Assembly: GCF_005696555.1 (NCBI RefSeq)
Contig: NZ_CP040005.1
Span: 1,984,001 to 2,048,000 of the forward strand
DNA from: Actinomyces sp. oral taxon 171 str. F0337
GTDB lineage: Bacteria; Actinomycetota; Actinomycetes; Actinomycetales; Actinomycetaceae
Direction of reading: 5' to 3'
Length of the DNA: 64,000 bases
Position 1 is the first letter of the stretch. Each line of letters starts with the position of its first letter. The translations under genes were made by a program, and so were the position numbers. Under the pieces are notes generated by a model, which did no database searches, had not been told where the DNA came from, and saw only the letters and a program-made list of their open reading frames with translations. Positions 1 through 9,293 of the stretch are shown here, in pieces.

Positions 1-369
1 ATCGAGGAGCCCTCAGCCACCTACACCGTCAACGGCACTCCCACCATCGCGGTGGCGCTGACCTGCAACGGCGGCGGTTCAGCCGCCTTCCCGTCTCTGG
101 CGTTCTACGACGAAGAGCTGAACCTCATCGCCTCCTACGATCTGTCGAAGATCAGCGACGCAGAGTCCTACGAGCCCACCGTCACCTCACTGGAGCCCCA
201 GGGCGACACCCTGCACGTGGAGTGGAGCAACGAGAGGCTCCCCACGGACACCCGTGGGATACACAGCGGATCAGGCACGGGCAGCGCTGACCTGAGCTGG
301 AACGGGAGCTCATTCGACAAGTCGAACGTCACAGTCCACGACGCCCAGGGGAACCAAGTGAGCAGCTAG
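1..369 (+). CDS. 3' end of an unidentified, probably extracytoplasmic protein (5' partial)
   Basis: The reading frame is open from the first base and ends in TAG, so the true start lies outside the window. The visible 122 residues are polar, rich in Ser, Thr, Asn and Gly, and contain no membrane segment or catalytic motif that I recognise. The composition resembles the beta-rich C-terminal part of a secreted or lipoprotein domain, but this is an inference from composition. It converges on folC with only three bases between the stop codons. Confidence 0.6.
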   Translation: MEEPSATYTVNGTPTIAVALTCNGGGSAAFPSLAFYDEELNLIASYDLSKISDAESYEPTVTSLEPQGDTLHVEWSNERLPTDTRGIHSGSGTGSADLSWNGSSFDKSNVTVHDAQGNQVSS

Positions 370-372
370 GAG

Positions 373-2229
373 TCAAGGCCTGCCGAACAGGGCGCGGGCC
401 TCTGCGGCCAGGACCACGGAGCCGACAATGAGAATTCCCGAGGAGGTCAGCGGGGTGTCATACCCCTCGGACAGGGCGACGGCCTGAGCCACACCCTCGC
501 CGAGCTGCTGGCTCACGACGACACGGTCGGCACCGTAGACCTCCTGGGCGATCCCGCCCAGATCATCAACATCCATCGCCCGGGGCGAGTCGATGGGGAC
601 GCACACAACGGCGTCAGTCACAGGCTCCAGGCCCGCCAGGATGCCCTCGGCATCCTTGTCCGCCATGACGCCCAGGACCGCAACGAGGTGCTGGAAGCCG
701 AAGGCCTCCTCGATGGCTCCGGTGAGGGCCTCGATGCCGTGGGGGTTGTGTCCGGCGTCGACCAGTACCGTGGGCGAGGAGCGCAGCACCTCCAGGCGGC
801 CCGGGCTGGTGACGGAGGCGAAGCCGTCCTCGACGATGCGCGCGGGCAGCCGGCGCCCGCCGTGGATCGCCTCGGCGGCCGCCAGGGCCAGCAGGGCGTT
901 GTGGGCCTGGTACTCCCCGTGCAGCGGAACGAAGGCGTCCTCGTAGACGGCCGCTGCGGTAGCAAAGGTGACCATCTGGCCGCCGACGGCGAGCTGGCGG
1001 TCAAGAACCTGCAGGACGCCGGCCTCCGGTGAGGCGGGGTCCTCCTGCGGGTCTCGCTCCCGACGCACGATCGCCCGGTGAGAGACCACTGCCTGCTCGA
1101 TCTCGGCAGCGGCGTCGGGGACCTGATGGGCGACGATGACGGTGGAGCCGTCCTTGATGATGCCGGCCTTCTCGTGAGCGATCTCGGTGATCGACGAGCC
1201 CAGCCAGCGCTCGTGGTCGCGCCCGATCGGGGTGATGACGGCGACGTCGGAGCCGATGACGTTCGTGGCGTCCCACCGCCCGCCCAGGCCCACCTCGATG
1301 ACGGCGACGTCGACGGGATAGTCGGCGAAGGCGGCCAGAGCCATGACGGCCAGGACCTCGAAGAAGGACAGGCGAGGCCCACCTGCGGCCTGAGAGCGCT
1401 CGTCGACCATGGCAACGTATGGGGCCACGTCCTCCCATGCGGCGATGAAGTCCTCCTCGCTGATCGGTTCACCGTCGCGGCTGATGCGCTCGCGGATGGT
1501 GGCCAGGTGCGGAGAGGTGAAGCGGCCGGTGCGCAGGCCGCCGGCGGCCAGAAGGCGCTCGGTCATACGGGCGGTGGAGGTCTTGCCGTTGGTGCCGGTG
1601 ATGTGCACGGTGCGGTAGGTGCGCTCGGGGTTGCCCAGGAGATCGAGGACGGCCTCGACTCGTTCCAGGGAGGGCTGGACCTGGTGCTCGGGAGCGCGCG
1701 CGAGGATCTCGGCCTCGACCTCGCGCATGCGGGCGGAGACCTCGACGCCGCGGGCAGCGGCCTCCAGGTCGCGCAGGTGCTCACCCTCGGAGTCGTCGGG
1801 GAGCTGAGGCTCCCAAGAGTCCCAGTCGTCGGAGTCATCGGCGTCCACCTCGGCGAGGAGCTCCTCGAGACGGTCGGTGTCGCCGCCGGGGATCATGTTA
1901 GCGGCGACGAGCTCGCGCAGAGCCTCAAGGTCCTCACGGTCCTGGACCTCGGTGTCGACCTCCTGCTGAGCACCAGCAGCCTGAAGGTCGGCGGCGGAGA
2001 CAGTCAGCCCATCGCTCTCGGTCGGATGGGGGGCGCCTGCCGCCTCCAGGTAGGGCAGGAGCTCGGGGTCGACACCGGTCTCACCGAAGACGGCGTCGAC
2101 GACCTCCTCCCCTGTGGCGCCCTCGGGGATGCCGAAGGCGGCGCCGGGAGTGGTCTGCTTGGAGTCGTCGTCTGCGGGCACTGTGCCATCCTTTACTCGA
2201 CGTGGAGGGTTGGGTAGAGGCTCTCTCAT
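373..2229 (-). CDS. folC: Bifunctional folylpolyglutamate synthase/dihydrofolate synthase with long N-terminal extension
   Basis: FolC adds glutamate to dihydropteroate and to folates with ATP in the cytoplasm. The Mur-ligase-type P-loop GTNGKTS is at about residues 212-218, followed by RFTSPHL, an EVGLGGRWDATN block, and the C-terminal LVDAGHNPHG and VLGVMADKD blocks typical of FolC. The family usually has this P-loop near residue 50, so the first 160 or so residues are an extra, acidic, low-complexity region (for example DADDSDDWDSWE). The ATG used gives 618 residues; a later start would remove the extension, but no better start with a ribosome site is obvious. The enzyme assignment is firm, the exact N-terminus is not. 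Confidence 0.93.
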   Translation of the reverse strand: MREPLPNPPRRVKDGTVPADDDSKQTTPGAAFGIPEGATGEEVVDAVFGETGVDPELLPYLEAAGAPHPTESDGLTVSAADLQAAGAQQEVDTEVQDREDLEALRELVAANMIPGGDTDRLEELLAEVDADDSDDWDSWEPQLPDDSEGEHLRDLEAAARGVEVSARMREVEAEILARAPEHQVQPSLERVEAVLDLLGNPERTYRTVHITGTNGKTSTARMTERLLAAGGLRTGRFTSPHLATIRERISRDGEPISEEDFIAAWEDVAPYVAMVDERSQAAGGPRLSFFEVLAVMALAAFADYPVDVAVIEVGLGGRWDATNVIGSDVAVITPIGRDHERWLGSSITEIAHEKAGIIKDGSTVIVAHQVPDAAAEIEQAVVSHRAIVRRERDPQEDPASPEAGVLQVLDRQLAVGGQMVTFATAAAVYEDAFVPLHGEYQAHNALLALAAAEAIHGGRRLPARIVEDGFASVTSPGRLEVLRSSPTVLVDAGHNPHGIEALTGAIEEAFGFQHLVAVLGVMADKDAEGILAGLEPVTDAVVCVPIDSPRAMDVDDLGGIAQEVYGADRVVVSQQLGEGVAQAVALSEGYDTPLTSSGILIVGSVVLAAEARALFGRP

Positions 2230-2477
2230 GCACTCCGGTCCCGCCCTAATCTAGCCGAGGCTCCCGAGCAGCCCGTCCCGCTCCCCTGCCCCCTGATGGC
2301 CGAAGTCCGACGCGATGACTACACGCCCCACCGCGCGTTGCGACAGCGCAGGCCCCCGCGCCCCGGGCTCTCACGCCCTGGGCGATCACGGACCACCCAC
2401 CTCATCACATGCGAAGCCACAGATGCAGACGCGCACCTCCGTCTCAATGAATGACACGAAAATCACTTGAGCACAAC

Positions 2478-2497
2478 GAGGCTTATTCATGGGGTGT
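2478..2497. repeat. Left terminal inverted repeat of the insertion sequence
   Basis: GAGGCTTATTCATGGGGTGT matches the reverse complement of 3366-3385 at 18 of 20 positions. It overlaps the transposase stop codon region. Confidence 0.75.
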
Positions 2498-3319
2498 ATG
2501 TGAATATGAGTCTGAGGATGGCTGTGATGGTTTCTGGGAAGGTGTCTGGTGGTCTTCTGTAGCCGGTGTGCAGGACCCTTCATGTCTTGATGTTGGCGAT
2601 GGCTCTTTCGGTCTTGTAGCGGATCTGGTTGACGGCCCGGTTGCAGGTCCTGTCGTTGGGGTGGAGGGGCAGGTTCGCGGGTTCTCTCCTGGGGGTGATC
2701 ATGCCCAGTCCGGTGTAGCCCTTGTCGCCGACATGCAACGGTGGCTGCGCTCCGTCGGGTAGGTCCTGGGGTGGGACGTCGCTCAGGCCACAGCGGCGCA
2801 GCGCCTCGGTGTCGTGGCCCCTCTCGTCGTGGGGGGTCGGACACCCAGGCCAGGGCTCCTGACAGGGTGCAGGCGACCTGCACGCTGAGTCCCGTGGTCC
2901 TGTGCTTACCGGAGTAGAGCTTAGGGCGGTCCTTCCAGGACCAGCACTCAAGCAGGGTGCCGTCGACGATCAGCTGGGCGGTGGGGTCCAGGTCCTCCAC
3001 GACTGGTACCTGGTCGCTGAGGGCGCCGGCTATCAGGGGTGTGCAGGCACCAATCACCCGGGAGGCGGTGGCCTGGGAGACGCAGTAGACCTCGGCGAGC
3101 AGCCCCTGGGGAAGGTTGTGCCTCAGCCAGGATCAGGGTCAGGCGCACACACAGGAACACCCCCAGCACCCGGGCCCCGAAGGCCGGCAGGGGGCCGTCG
3201 GCGTGGATCGTCTCGCACAGATCCAGGACATCATCGCGAGTAATCCTCGCGCTACTATTCATGGCGGCGGCTTGTTCTTGGTTGAGCTGGCTTCGACACC
3301 AAAACTCTCTCAAGAGCAA
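2487..3319 (-). pseudogene. IS5-family-like transposase, inactivated by two frameshifts and one nonsense codon
   Basis: The coding sequence can be followed through all three minus-strand frames. The N-terminal part runs to LILAEA near 3118, where one missing base moves the frame to LLAEVYCVSQATASRVI. The next part runs through DGTLLECWSWKDRP to VSDP, where a run of six C (2831-2836) has one base too many for the frame. The third part reads through GHDTEALRRCG and GDKGYTGLGM to IANIKT and then hits TGA where the family has TGG; translation past it continues RVLHTGYRRPPDTFPETI and stops at 2487. Three independent lesions make a functional or programmed-frameshift enzyme unlikely. Confidence 0.85.
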
Positions 3320-3365
3320 ACCGCCATCTTACTTAGCGACACGCCCCCCCTTTAAAACACCCTCA

Positions 3366-3385
3366 ACACCCTACGAATAAGCCTC
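3366..3385. repeat. Right terminal inverted repeat of the insertion sequence
   Basis: Partner of the repeat at 2478-2497; the two differ at only two bases. It lies about 46 bp upstream of the first transposase codon, as expected for a compact IS. Confidence 0.75.
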
Positions 3386-3413
3386 CATGAGTGCCTAAGC
3401 CTCCATGAGTGCC
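3378..3413. repeat. Tandem duplication of an 18-bp unit at the IS right end
   Basis: The unit TAAGCCTCCATGAGTGCC occurs twice head to tail. The first copy overlaps the right terminal repeat of the insertion sequence, so part of the IS end is duplicated just outside the element. It could be a scar of a second transposition or of slippage. Confidence 0.7.
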
Positions 3414-3761
3414 AGAGCGAGAGATCCGAGACGTCGACGACTCAGTCGGAGAAGATCCTCGAGCGTCATCTGCGTATCACCTGCCATTATTCAGGACCGA
3501 TAGATCACAGCACCCATCAACATGAAACATCAGCCATGAAACCCCTGCGAAGGAGAGCCAGAATTAATGGCACAGAAAGTAGCACGCAAGAGCACAGAAA
3601 AGGCAAGTGACTAGCGGTTTTCATGAGAATCTCCTCATGCGCACCGAGAAGATTGAAGGGTATCGCTCACCGATTATGACGACTTTCGTGGAAGATCTAC
3701 AGCGCCATCCCCCGCATTTTAAACCATCACAGCGTGACCTCTGTGAACGAATTCCTCTCAG
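3414..3761. other. 348-bp AT-richer gap with no convincing gene
   Basis: This stretch between the insertion sequence and the ATP-grasp remnant is poorer in GC than its surroundings. It holds a 43-codon plus-strand ORF (3637-3768) without a good ribosome site or recognisable product. I see no RNA gene or clear terminator. Confidence 0.4.
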
Positions 3762-4140
3762 TCAGTAAAATTCGAGCTCCGATAACATGCCATCACGAGG
3801 GGGAAGTAAAATCAGACAGTCGTCCGCGTCCGTGAAGGTGATCTCGCCGCAGCAGACGCGCCCTCTCGCCTCATAGAAGTCGACGCGCACACAGGCCAAC
3901 CCCTTTCCAAGCCTGCTGGCCACCTGGAGCTTGGTCTCCAAGCGGCTCGGAAGGGAGGCGAAGCCGATCTCGTCGGGCGAGTCCCACACCCTCAGCAGGG
4001 GCACGAGGCACTCCTCCACCAGCCGCGCCGGCTCCCCACTTACGCACCAGGAACTTGTCCGCCAGACGCCCTTTGAGAGGCGGAGTCGTAGACCTTGAGC
4101 CAGCCTGAGCCGACAGGGGGAAGTGGCCTCAGCGTCTCCC
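3762..4140 (-). pseudogene. Remnant of a TupA-like ATP-grasp protein gene
   Basis: Fragments in the correct order of a TupA-like ATP-grasp protein (family used in teichuronopeptide and exopolysaccharide decoration) appear in different minus-strand frames: WLKVYDS near 4100, LADKFLVRKW near 4040, then LVEECLVPLLRVWDSPDEI and FASLPSRL, and finally CVRVDFYEARGRVCCGEITF. The part of the family that normally lies between SLP-R and the VRVDFYE block is absent, so there is an internal deletion of well over 100 codons as well as frameshifts. The remaining continuous frame (132 residues) is therefore a fossil, not a small protein. It sits beside a decayed insertion sequence, suggesting a degraded island between ileS and folC. 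Confidence 0.75.
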
Positions 4141-4213
4141 CTGATACTCATCCTCCGCACCTCTCAAAGCCAAGCCGGCCAGCGACCCCGTTCCAGGGAG
4201 GAAACAGCGCACG

Positions 4214-4252
4214 ACGCCTCTCGTGTCGTCACCATGACGACACGAGAGGCGT
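4214..4252. terminator. Perfect 18-bp stem-loop downstream of ileS
   Basis: ACGCCTCTCGTGTCGTCA is followed after a 3-base loop by its exact reverse complement. It lies about 130 bases past the ileS stop, in the right place to end ileS transcription or protect the 3' end. No clear U tract follows on either strand, so a factor-independent terminator is likely but not certain. Confidence 0.6.
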
Positions 4253-4385
4253 GCTGGCCGAGAGGTGGGAGAGGTGACCTGTGGGAGGAAGTGCCGTGAC
4301 TCAGCCAAGCCCTGGTGACCGAGCAGCGGTTTTACTCCACCCCATCCTTCAGGCAATCGGAAAGTTAATCAACCGTCGTGTCGGA

Positions 4386-7300
4386 TCAGCGATCCGTCGT
4401 CTCGGAGACCTTCTCGACGGTGGCGGTGGGATCCTTCGCAGCCGGGTCCGCCACGACGGAGGCATCCACGCAGCCGACCTCCCGCTTGATGAGGTCCAGG
4501 TGGGCACCGGTCCAGGCGCCCTTGTCCTCCGGGACCCTCAGCTCCATGCGGATCCGATCCCCCACGTGCAGGCCGGCGGCCTTGCGCTCGTCCTGGACCA
4601 GGCGCACCAGGTCGCGGGCCCAGCCCTCGGCCTCCAGGGCGTCGTCGAGGGCGGTTTCCAGGACGACGAAGGCACCCGAGGGCAGCATGGTGGCGGCCAG
4701 GGAGTCGTCATCGACCTCGATGCGGGTGGTCAGGGTGAAGGCGGAGTCCTCCGCCTCCAGGACCACGGGGGTGCCGTCGAGCAGGACGTCGTTGAAGCGC
4801 ACGTCCCCGTCCTCGGTGAGCTCCCACTGGCCCGCCTTGACGGCGGCGAAGAGCCTGGAGGTGAGCTTGCGGACCTCGGGGCTGAAGGCGCGCGGGTTGA
4901 GGGCCAGGTCCGTTCGGGCCTCGTAGCCGGCAGACTCGGCGTCCAGGACCCGCACCTCCTTGACGTTGACCTCCTCGGCCACGAGCTCGCGGAAGGGGGC
5001 CAGCCCGGCCGGGTCGGCCGTGGCAATGGTCAGGCTGCGCAGCGGCTGGCGCACGCGCAGCTTCTCGGCCTTGCGCAGGCTCAGGGCGGCCGAGACCGCC
5101 GCGCGGGCCTCATCCATGGCCGTGACGAGCTCGGCGTTGGCGACGTGGTTGGGCAGCACGGGCCAGTCGGTCAGGTGCACGGAGCGCCCACCGGTCAGGC
5201 CCCGCCAGATCTCCTCGCTCACCAGCGGCGCCAGCGGCGCCATGACCTCGGTGAGCACGCGCAGCACGGTGGCCAGGGTGTCGAAGGCGGCCGTCTCACC
5301 GTCGGTGAAGCGCTGGCGCGAGGTGCGCAGGTACCAGTTGGTGAGCACGTCGAGGAAGTCACGGATCGTGGCGCAGGCCCCGGTGATGTCGTAGCCGTCC
5401 ATCTGGGCGGCCACCGTCTCGGCCAGATCCTTGGTGCGGGCCAGGACGTAGCGGTCCATGACGTGCAGGCCACCGTGCTTGGCGAACAGGCTCGCGTCGC
5501 TCAGGTCGACGCCGTCGGTGACGTAGCCGGACTGGCCCGCCTGACCCGCGTAGAGGGCGAAGAAGTACCAGGTGTTCCACAGCGGCAGCACCACCTGGCG
5601 CACGGTGTCGCGGATGGCCTTGTCGGTGACCACGAGGTTGCCTCCGCGCATGACCGGCGCCGAGAGCAGGAACCAGCGCATGGCGTCGGCCCCGTCGCGG
5701 TCGAAGACCATGGAGACGTCCGGGTAGTTGCGCAGCGACTTGCTCATCTTCGCCCCGTCGTTGCCCAGGAGAATGCCGTGGGAGACGCAGGAGGTGAAGG
5801 CGGGCCGGTCGAACAGGGCCGTGGCCAGGACGTGGAGGGTGTAGAACCATCCGCGGGTCTGGCCGATGTACTCCACGATGAAGTCGCCCGGGTAGTGCGA
5901 CTCGAACCACTCGACGTTCTCGAAGGGGTAGTGCACCTGGGCGAAGGGCATCGAGCCGGACTCGAACCAGCAGTCCAGGACGTCGGGGATGCGGCGCATC
6001 ATGGACGTGCCCGTGGGGTCGTCGGGGTTGGGCCGCACGAGGGTGTCGATGAAGGGGCGGTGCAGGTCGGTGACCTTCACGCCGAAGTCGCGCTCGAGCT
6101 CGGCGTAGGAGCCGTAGACGTCGGTGCGCGGGTAGTCGGGGTTGTCGCTGACCCACACCGGGATGGGCGCGCCCCAGAAGCGGTTGCGGGAGATCGACCA
6201 GTCGCGCGCGTTCGCCAGCCACTTGCCGAAGATGCCGTCCTTGATGTGACCGGGGTACCAGTCGATGTCCTGGTTGAGCTCGACCATGCGGTCGCGGATC
6301 GCCGAGACGCGCACGAACCAGGAGGAGACGGCCTTGTAGATGAGCGGCTTGCGGCAGCGCCAGCAGTGCGGGTAGGAGTGCACGTAGGAGGCCTGGCGCA
6401 CCAGGACGGCGCGCTGGTTCTCGTTGCGGCGGGCCAGGGGACCGGTACCGTCGCGCAGGTCGGCGACGATGGGTTTGTTGGCCTCGAAGACCTGCAGCCC
6501 GGCGTAGTCGCTCACCTCCTCGGTCAGGCGGCCGCCGTCGTCGACGGGCACGACCGTCTCGATGCCGGCCTCGGTGCAGGCGATCATGTCGTCCTCACCG
6601 AAGGCCGAGGCCATGTGCACCAGGCCGGTTCCGTCGGAGGTGGTGACGAAGTCGGCGGCGATGATCTGCCAGGCCTTCGGCCCGGGGGCGGCCCCCTCGG
6701 CCCGGTGGGCGGCGTCGTCGAAGTAGTCGAAGATCGGGTGGTAGCGCCGCCCCACCAGGTCGGCCCCGGTGCAGGTGGACACGACCTGCGGCTCCTCGCC
6801 GAGCTCGCGGGCGTAGGCGCCCAGGAGGTCACGCGCCATGACGACGTCCTGGCCGGCCACCGGCGAGTCGAGGTCCTCGTCGACGTGGACGGTCACGTAC
6901 TCGACGTCGGGGCCCACGGCGATGGCCAGGTTGGAGGGCAGGGTCCAGGGCGTGGTGGTCCAGATGAGGACCAGCTCGGGGCGCTCGGCACCCTGGCGCA
7001 GGGGCTCCTCCAGGCGCAGGCCCACCGTGACCGTGTTGTCCTGTCGGTCCTGGTAGACGTCGTCGTCCATCTTGAGCTCGTGGTTGCTCAAGGGGGTGCG
7101 GTCGTGCCAGCAGTAAGGCAGGACGCGGTAGCCCTGGTAGGCCAGTCCCTTGTCCCACAGCTGCTTGAAGGCCCACAGCACCGACTCCATGTAGTCGGGG
7201 TCGAGGGTCTTGTAGTCGTTGTCGAAGTCGACCCAGCGGGCCTGGCGGGTGACGTAGTCCTCCCACTCCTTGGTGTAGCGCAGGACGGAGCTGCGGCACT

Positions 7301-7766
7301 CCTCATTGAACTTCTCGATGCCGATGCCGCCGGGGCGGGTGATCTCGGTGACGTCATCGATGCCGAGCAGGCGTTGGGCCTCGAGCTCGGCGGGCAAGCC
7401 GTGGGTGTCCCAGCCGAAGCGGCGCTCGACGCGCTTGCCGCGCTGAGTCTGGTAGCGCCCGACGGCGTCCTTGACGTATCCGGTCAGCAGGTGGCCGTAG
7501 TGGGGCAGGCCGTTGGCGAAGGGCGGGCCGTCGTAGAAGACGAACTCGTCGCAGGGCTCGCCGCGGTTGTCGATGGAGGCCTGGAAGGTGCCGTCGGCCT
7601 TCCAGTAGGCCAGGACGTCCTCCTCAATGGCGGGGAAGGAGGGCGAGGGGTCGATCTGCTCCCCCGGCCGGTGCAGGGGGTAGAAGGCGGCGCCGGTCGG
7701 CTCGCTGCCGCCGGCGGTGGTGCTGTCAGCCATCTTCTCAGCCATCGCGGTGTGCTCTCGTCTCAC
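4386..7766 (-). CDS. ileS: Isoleucyl-tRNA synthetase
   Basis: Class I aminoacyl-tRNA synthetase that charges tRNA-Ile in the cytoplasm. The HIGH-type motif appears as HYGH at residues 89-92 in [12 protein letters not shown], and KMSKS is near residue 672 in [14 protein letters not shown]. The editing domain and a long C-terminal anticodon-binding region follow, for 1,126 residues in all. The overall architecture and length fit the large, eukaryote-like IleRS type often found in actinobacteria. The start used here is GTG with AGGA four bases upstream; ATG codons seven and eleven residues further in are alternatives. The upstream T-box shows control by charging of tRNA-Ile. Confidence 0.97.
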   Translation of the reverse strand: MRREHTAMAEKMADSTTAGGSEPTGAAFYPLHRPGEQIDPSPSFPAIEEDVLAYWKADGTFQASIDNRGEPCDEFVFYDGPPFANGLPHYGHLLTGYVKDAVGRYQTQRGKRVERRFGWDTHGLPAELEAQRLLGIDDVTEITRPGGIGIEKFNEECRSSVLRYTKEWEDYVTRQARWVDFDNDYKTLDPDYMESVLWAFKQLWDKGLAYQGYRVLPYCWHDRTPLSNHELKMDDDVYQDRQDNTVTVGLRLEEPLRQGAERPELVLIWTTTPWTLPSNLAIAVGPDVEYVTVHVDEDLDSPVAGQDVVMARDLLGAYARELGEEPQVVSTCTGADLVGRRYHPIFDYFDDAAHRAEGAAPGPKAWQIIAADFVTTSDGTGLVHMASAFGEDDMIACTEAGIETVVPVDDGGRLTEEVSDYAGLQVFEANKPIVADLRDGTGPLARRNENQRAVLVRQASYVHSYPHCWRCRKPLIYKAVSSWFVRVSAIRDRMVELNQDIDWYPGHIKDGIFGKWLANARDWSISRNRFWGAPIPVWVSDNPDYPRTDVYGSYAELERDFGVKVTDLHRPFIDTLVRPNPDDPTGTSMMRRIPDVLDCWFESGSMPFAQVHYPFENVEWFESHYPGDFIVEYIGQTRGWFYTLHVLATALFDRPAFTSCVSHGILLGNDGAKMSKSLRNYPDVSMVFDRDGADAMRWFLLSAPVMRGGNLVVTDKAIRDTVRQVVLPLWNTWYFFALYAGQAGQSGYVTDGVDLSDASLFAKHGGLHVMDRYVLARTKDLAETVAAQMDGYDITGACATIRDFLDVLTNWYLRTSRQRFTDGETAAFDTLATVLRVLTEVMAPLAPLVSEEIWRGLTGGRSVHLTDWPVLPNHVANAELVTAMDEARAAVSAALSLRKAEKLRVRQPLRSLTIATADPAGLAPFRELVAEEVNVKEVRVLDAESAGYEARTDLALNPRAFSPEVRKLTSRLFAAVKAGQWELTEDGDVRFNDVLLDGTPVVLEAEDSAFTLTTRIEVDDDSLAATMLPSGAFVVLETALDDALEAEGWARDLVRLVQDERKAAGLHVGDRIRMELRVPEDKGAWTGAHLDLIKREVGCVDASVVADPAAKDPTATVEKVSETTDR

Positions 7767-7789
7767 TCGTTCCTACCGCCTCGGGCGGG

Positions 7790-8035
7790 TGCCCAGGGCC
7801 TGACGAGGACGACGTCGGCTCCCGGCCGGGACTGGTGCCCGGCTGGTGCCGCACCGCGGTACCACCTCGCTTGCCGTGCTGCATGCCCCGACGGGGACGG
7901 CGTGCACGACCGCTTCGTTTCCAGCTGTGACGGGCTGTCCCGTCCGGTTCTACTGCGGGCCGACGGCGCTGGTGCGCCGGGGTCCGGTTCTTCCGGAGGC
8001 TCGCCGGTGATGGCCGGGTCGGTGCCTTTGCTCCG
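7790..8035 (-). promoter_or_regulatory. T-box riboswitch leader of ileS with isoleucine (AUC) specifier
   Basis: On the minus strand the conserved T-box sequence GAGGTGGTACCGCGG occurs at about 7853-7868 and binds the free NCCA end of uncharged tRNA. About 140 bases upstream is CCCGGCCATCACCGGCGAGC, in which ATC (8009-8011) lies in a loop as specifier codon for Ile. The short Stem I and the layout match the translational (class II) ileS T-boxes of actinobacteria such as Mycobacterium and Nocardia. A weak -10-like TACACT at 8039-8044 would start the leader near 8031. Uncharged tRNA-Ile should free the ileS ribosome site just before 7766. Confidence 0.88.
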
Positions 8036-8165
8036 GGGAGTGTAGTGGGCGGCATGCATCCGGGGCCAGTTCGCACCCCGCCTCGGCGACGTCGTCCTTC
8101 CCACACCCGACGGCGGAATAGGTGGAATAGCGGCAAGCGCCCTCCTGTCCCGGCCCCGACCCCGA

Positions 8166-8240
8166 CCGAATCCGCACACACCAACAAGAACTTCAGGGAC
8201 GACACGAATACGCGTCGTCCCTGAAGAGAATGTTGATCTG
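8166..8240. repeat. 75-bp hairpin repeat, copy 1
   Basis: 67 of 75 bases are identical to the copy at 9294-9368. Its centre is the stem-loop at 8191-8226. It lies downstream of the aldo/keto reductase gene (minus strand). Confidence 0.85.
8191..8226 (-). terminator. Stem-loop after the aldo/keto reductase gene
   Basis: CTTCAGGGACGAC pairs perfectly with GTCGTCCCTGAAG across a 10-base loop. Read on the minus strand, the stem is followed by a U-rich tail (TTCTTGTTGG), so it can act as an intrinsic terminator for the reductase gene, whose stop codon is about 60 bases upstream. Confidence 0.7.
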
Positions 8241-8286
8241 GGGAGCCTAAGCCTGGATGCTGATCACCGACTCGGATCCGCTCGGT

Positions 8287-9234
8287 CTAGCCGGCTGCGT
8301 TGAGCTCCTCGACGGCCTCCTGAGGGAGGTTGAAGCGGGTGGCCTCGACGGCCTCAGTGAGCTGAGTGACGCTGCTGACGCCCACGATCGGGGTGATGGT
8401 CGGCTGCTGGGCGTTGAGGAGAGCCAGCACGACCTGGCTCGGCTTCATGGCCAGGCTGTCCGACCACCTGCGCAGCACCGTCAGACGGTTGTCAGTCCCC
8501 GGATGCCTGTAGGCCTCGGGCAACGGGCGCTCCGGGTGCTCGTAGGCGCCGGTGAGCAGCGGCGTGTAGGCCCACAGGTCCAGCCCGTAGCGCTCGACGA
8601 GGTCCTTGCTCTCGATGGTCATCATCCCGTGAGGGTGGTCCTCACCCTCGACCGGGATGTCCGGCCTCGGATGGAGATACGACTCCCTCAGCTGTAGAGC
8701 GCTGAAACCGGCCGAGCCTCGCTGCTGGGCGTGCACGTTGGCTGCGGCGGCGTACCAGGCCGGGTGGTTGGACAGCCCGATCCGTGAGGTTAGCCCTTGA
8801 CCAACCAGGTCGCCGAAGGTCTCGGCGACATCGGCGACCAACTGCTCCCGGTCCTCCATGTGAGCCCAGTACATGTCGATGCGCTCCGTCTGCAGGCGCT
8901 GCAGGCTGTCCCGGATGGCCCGATTGACAGTGTCCTTGCTGAGGCCTTCCACGGCGTCGGGGAAGCCGTGGGGGCGGGTCGGCTCCGCACCGGCCTTGGT
9001 GCTGATCCTCACCTGGTCGCGCACACCTCGATCAGCGAGCCACTGGCCGATGACGGTCTCGCTCTGGCCACCGAGGCCGGTCTCGGATCCCCAGAAGGCG
9101 TAGCAGTTCGCGGTGTCGATCCACTGGCCGCCCAGATCCAGGTAGGCGTCGAGGATCTCTCCGGACTGGGTGGCGGACAGGCGGGTTCCGAAGTGCATGG
9201 TGCCCAGCGCCATGCGGGGGTGTGCGTCAGTCAT
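8287..9234 (-). CDS. Aldo/keto reductase family oxidoreductase
   Basis: NAD(P)H-dependent oxidoreductase of the AKR barrel fold, 315 residues. The protein begins MALGTMHFGTRL after six residues, followed by the family catalytic Asp and Tyr in WIDTANCYAFWG, the KAGAEP lysine block, and MYWAHMEDRE (the usual L-HxxD segment, here WAHMED). The physiological substrate cannot be read from sequence. The start is the ATG preceded by GGAGGAG at a good distance; an upstream in-frame ATG lies inside the hairpin repeat and is rejected. It is a single-gene unit bracketed by two related hairpin repeats. Confidence 0.88.
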   Translation of the reverse strand: MTDAHPRMALGTMHFGTRLSATQSGEILDAYLDLGGQWIDTANCYAFWGSETGLGGQSETVIGQWLADRGVRDQVRISTKAGAEPTRPHGFPDAVEGLSKDTVNRAIRDSLQRLQTERIDMYWAHMEDREQLVADVAETFGDLVGQGLTSRIGLSNHPAWYAAAANVHAQQRGSAGFSALQLRESYLHPRPDIPVEGEDHPHGMMTIESKDLVERYGLDLWAYTPLLTGAYEHPERPLPEAYRHPGTDNRLTVLRRWSDSLAMKPSQVVLALLNAQQPTITPIVGVSSVTQLTEAVEATRFNLPQEAVEELNAAG

Positions 9235-9293
9235 GGGGGGCCTCTCCTCCGTGTCATCAGGGTGAGCGATGTGAGGTACGCCTGCGACCGTAA

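Larger units (their letters stand above)
2478..3385 (-). mobile_element. Decayed IS5-family-like insertion sequence
   Basis: A 908-bp unit is bounded by imperfect inverted repeats: the left end begins GAGGCTTATTCATGG and the right end, read inward, begins GAGGCTTATTCGTAG; 18 of 20 terminal bases match. Between them is a single minus-strand transposase gene destroyed by frameshifts and a stop. No clear target duplication flanks the element. The family call rests on the transposase sequence (YCVSQATASRVI helix region and the GDKGYTGLGM and NQIRYKTERAIANI blocks of IS5-type DDE enzymes). It lies between folC and the broken ATP-grasp gene. Confidence 0.8.

Noticed and set aside
2487..3319. Programmed frameshifting in the transposase, known from some IS5 groups
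   Set aside because: There are two shifts at non-slippery sites and a nonsense codon, so decay explains it better.
3637..3768. 43-codon plus-strand ORF between the IS and the ATP-grasp remnant
   Set aside because: No ribosome site, no homology that I recognise, and it overlaps the remnant's end.
3762..4160. A functional 132-residue hypothetical protein
   Set aside because: Its sequence is pieced from ATP-grasp fragments with a missing middle, so it is better called a remnant.
4281..8045. A 1,254-codon open frame on the plus strand opposite ileS
   Set aside because: It is the antisense of ileS, is dominated by Gly, Val, Asp and His as expected of a GC-rich shadow frame, and has no family motif.
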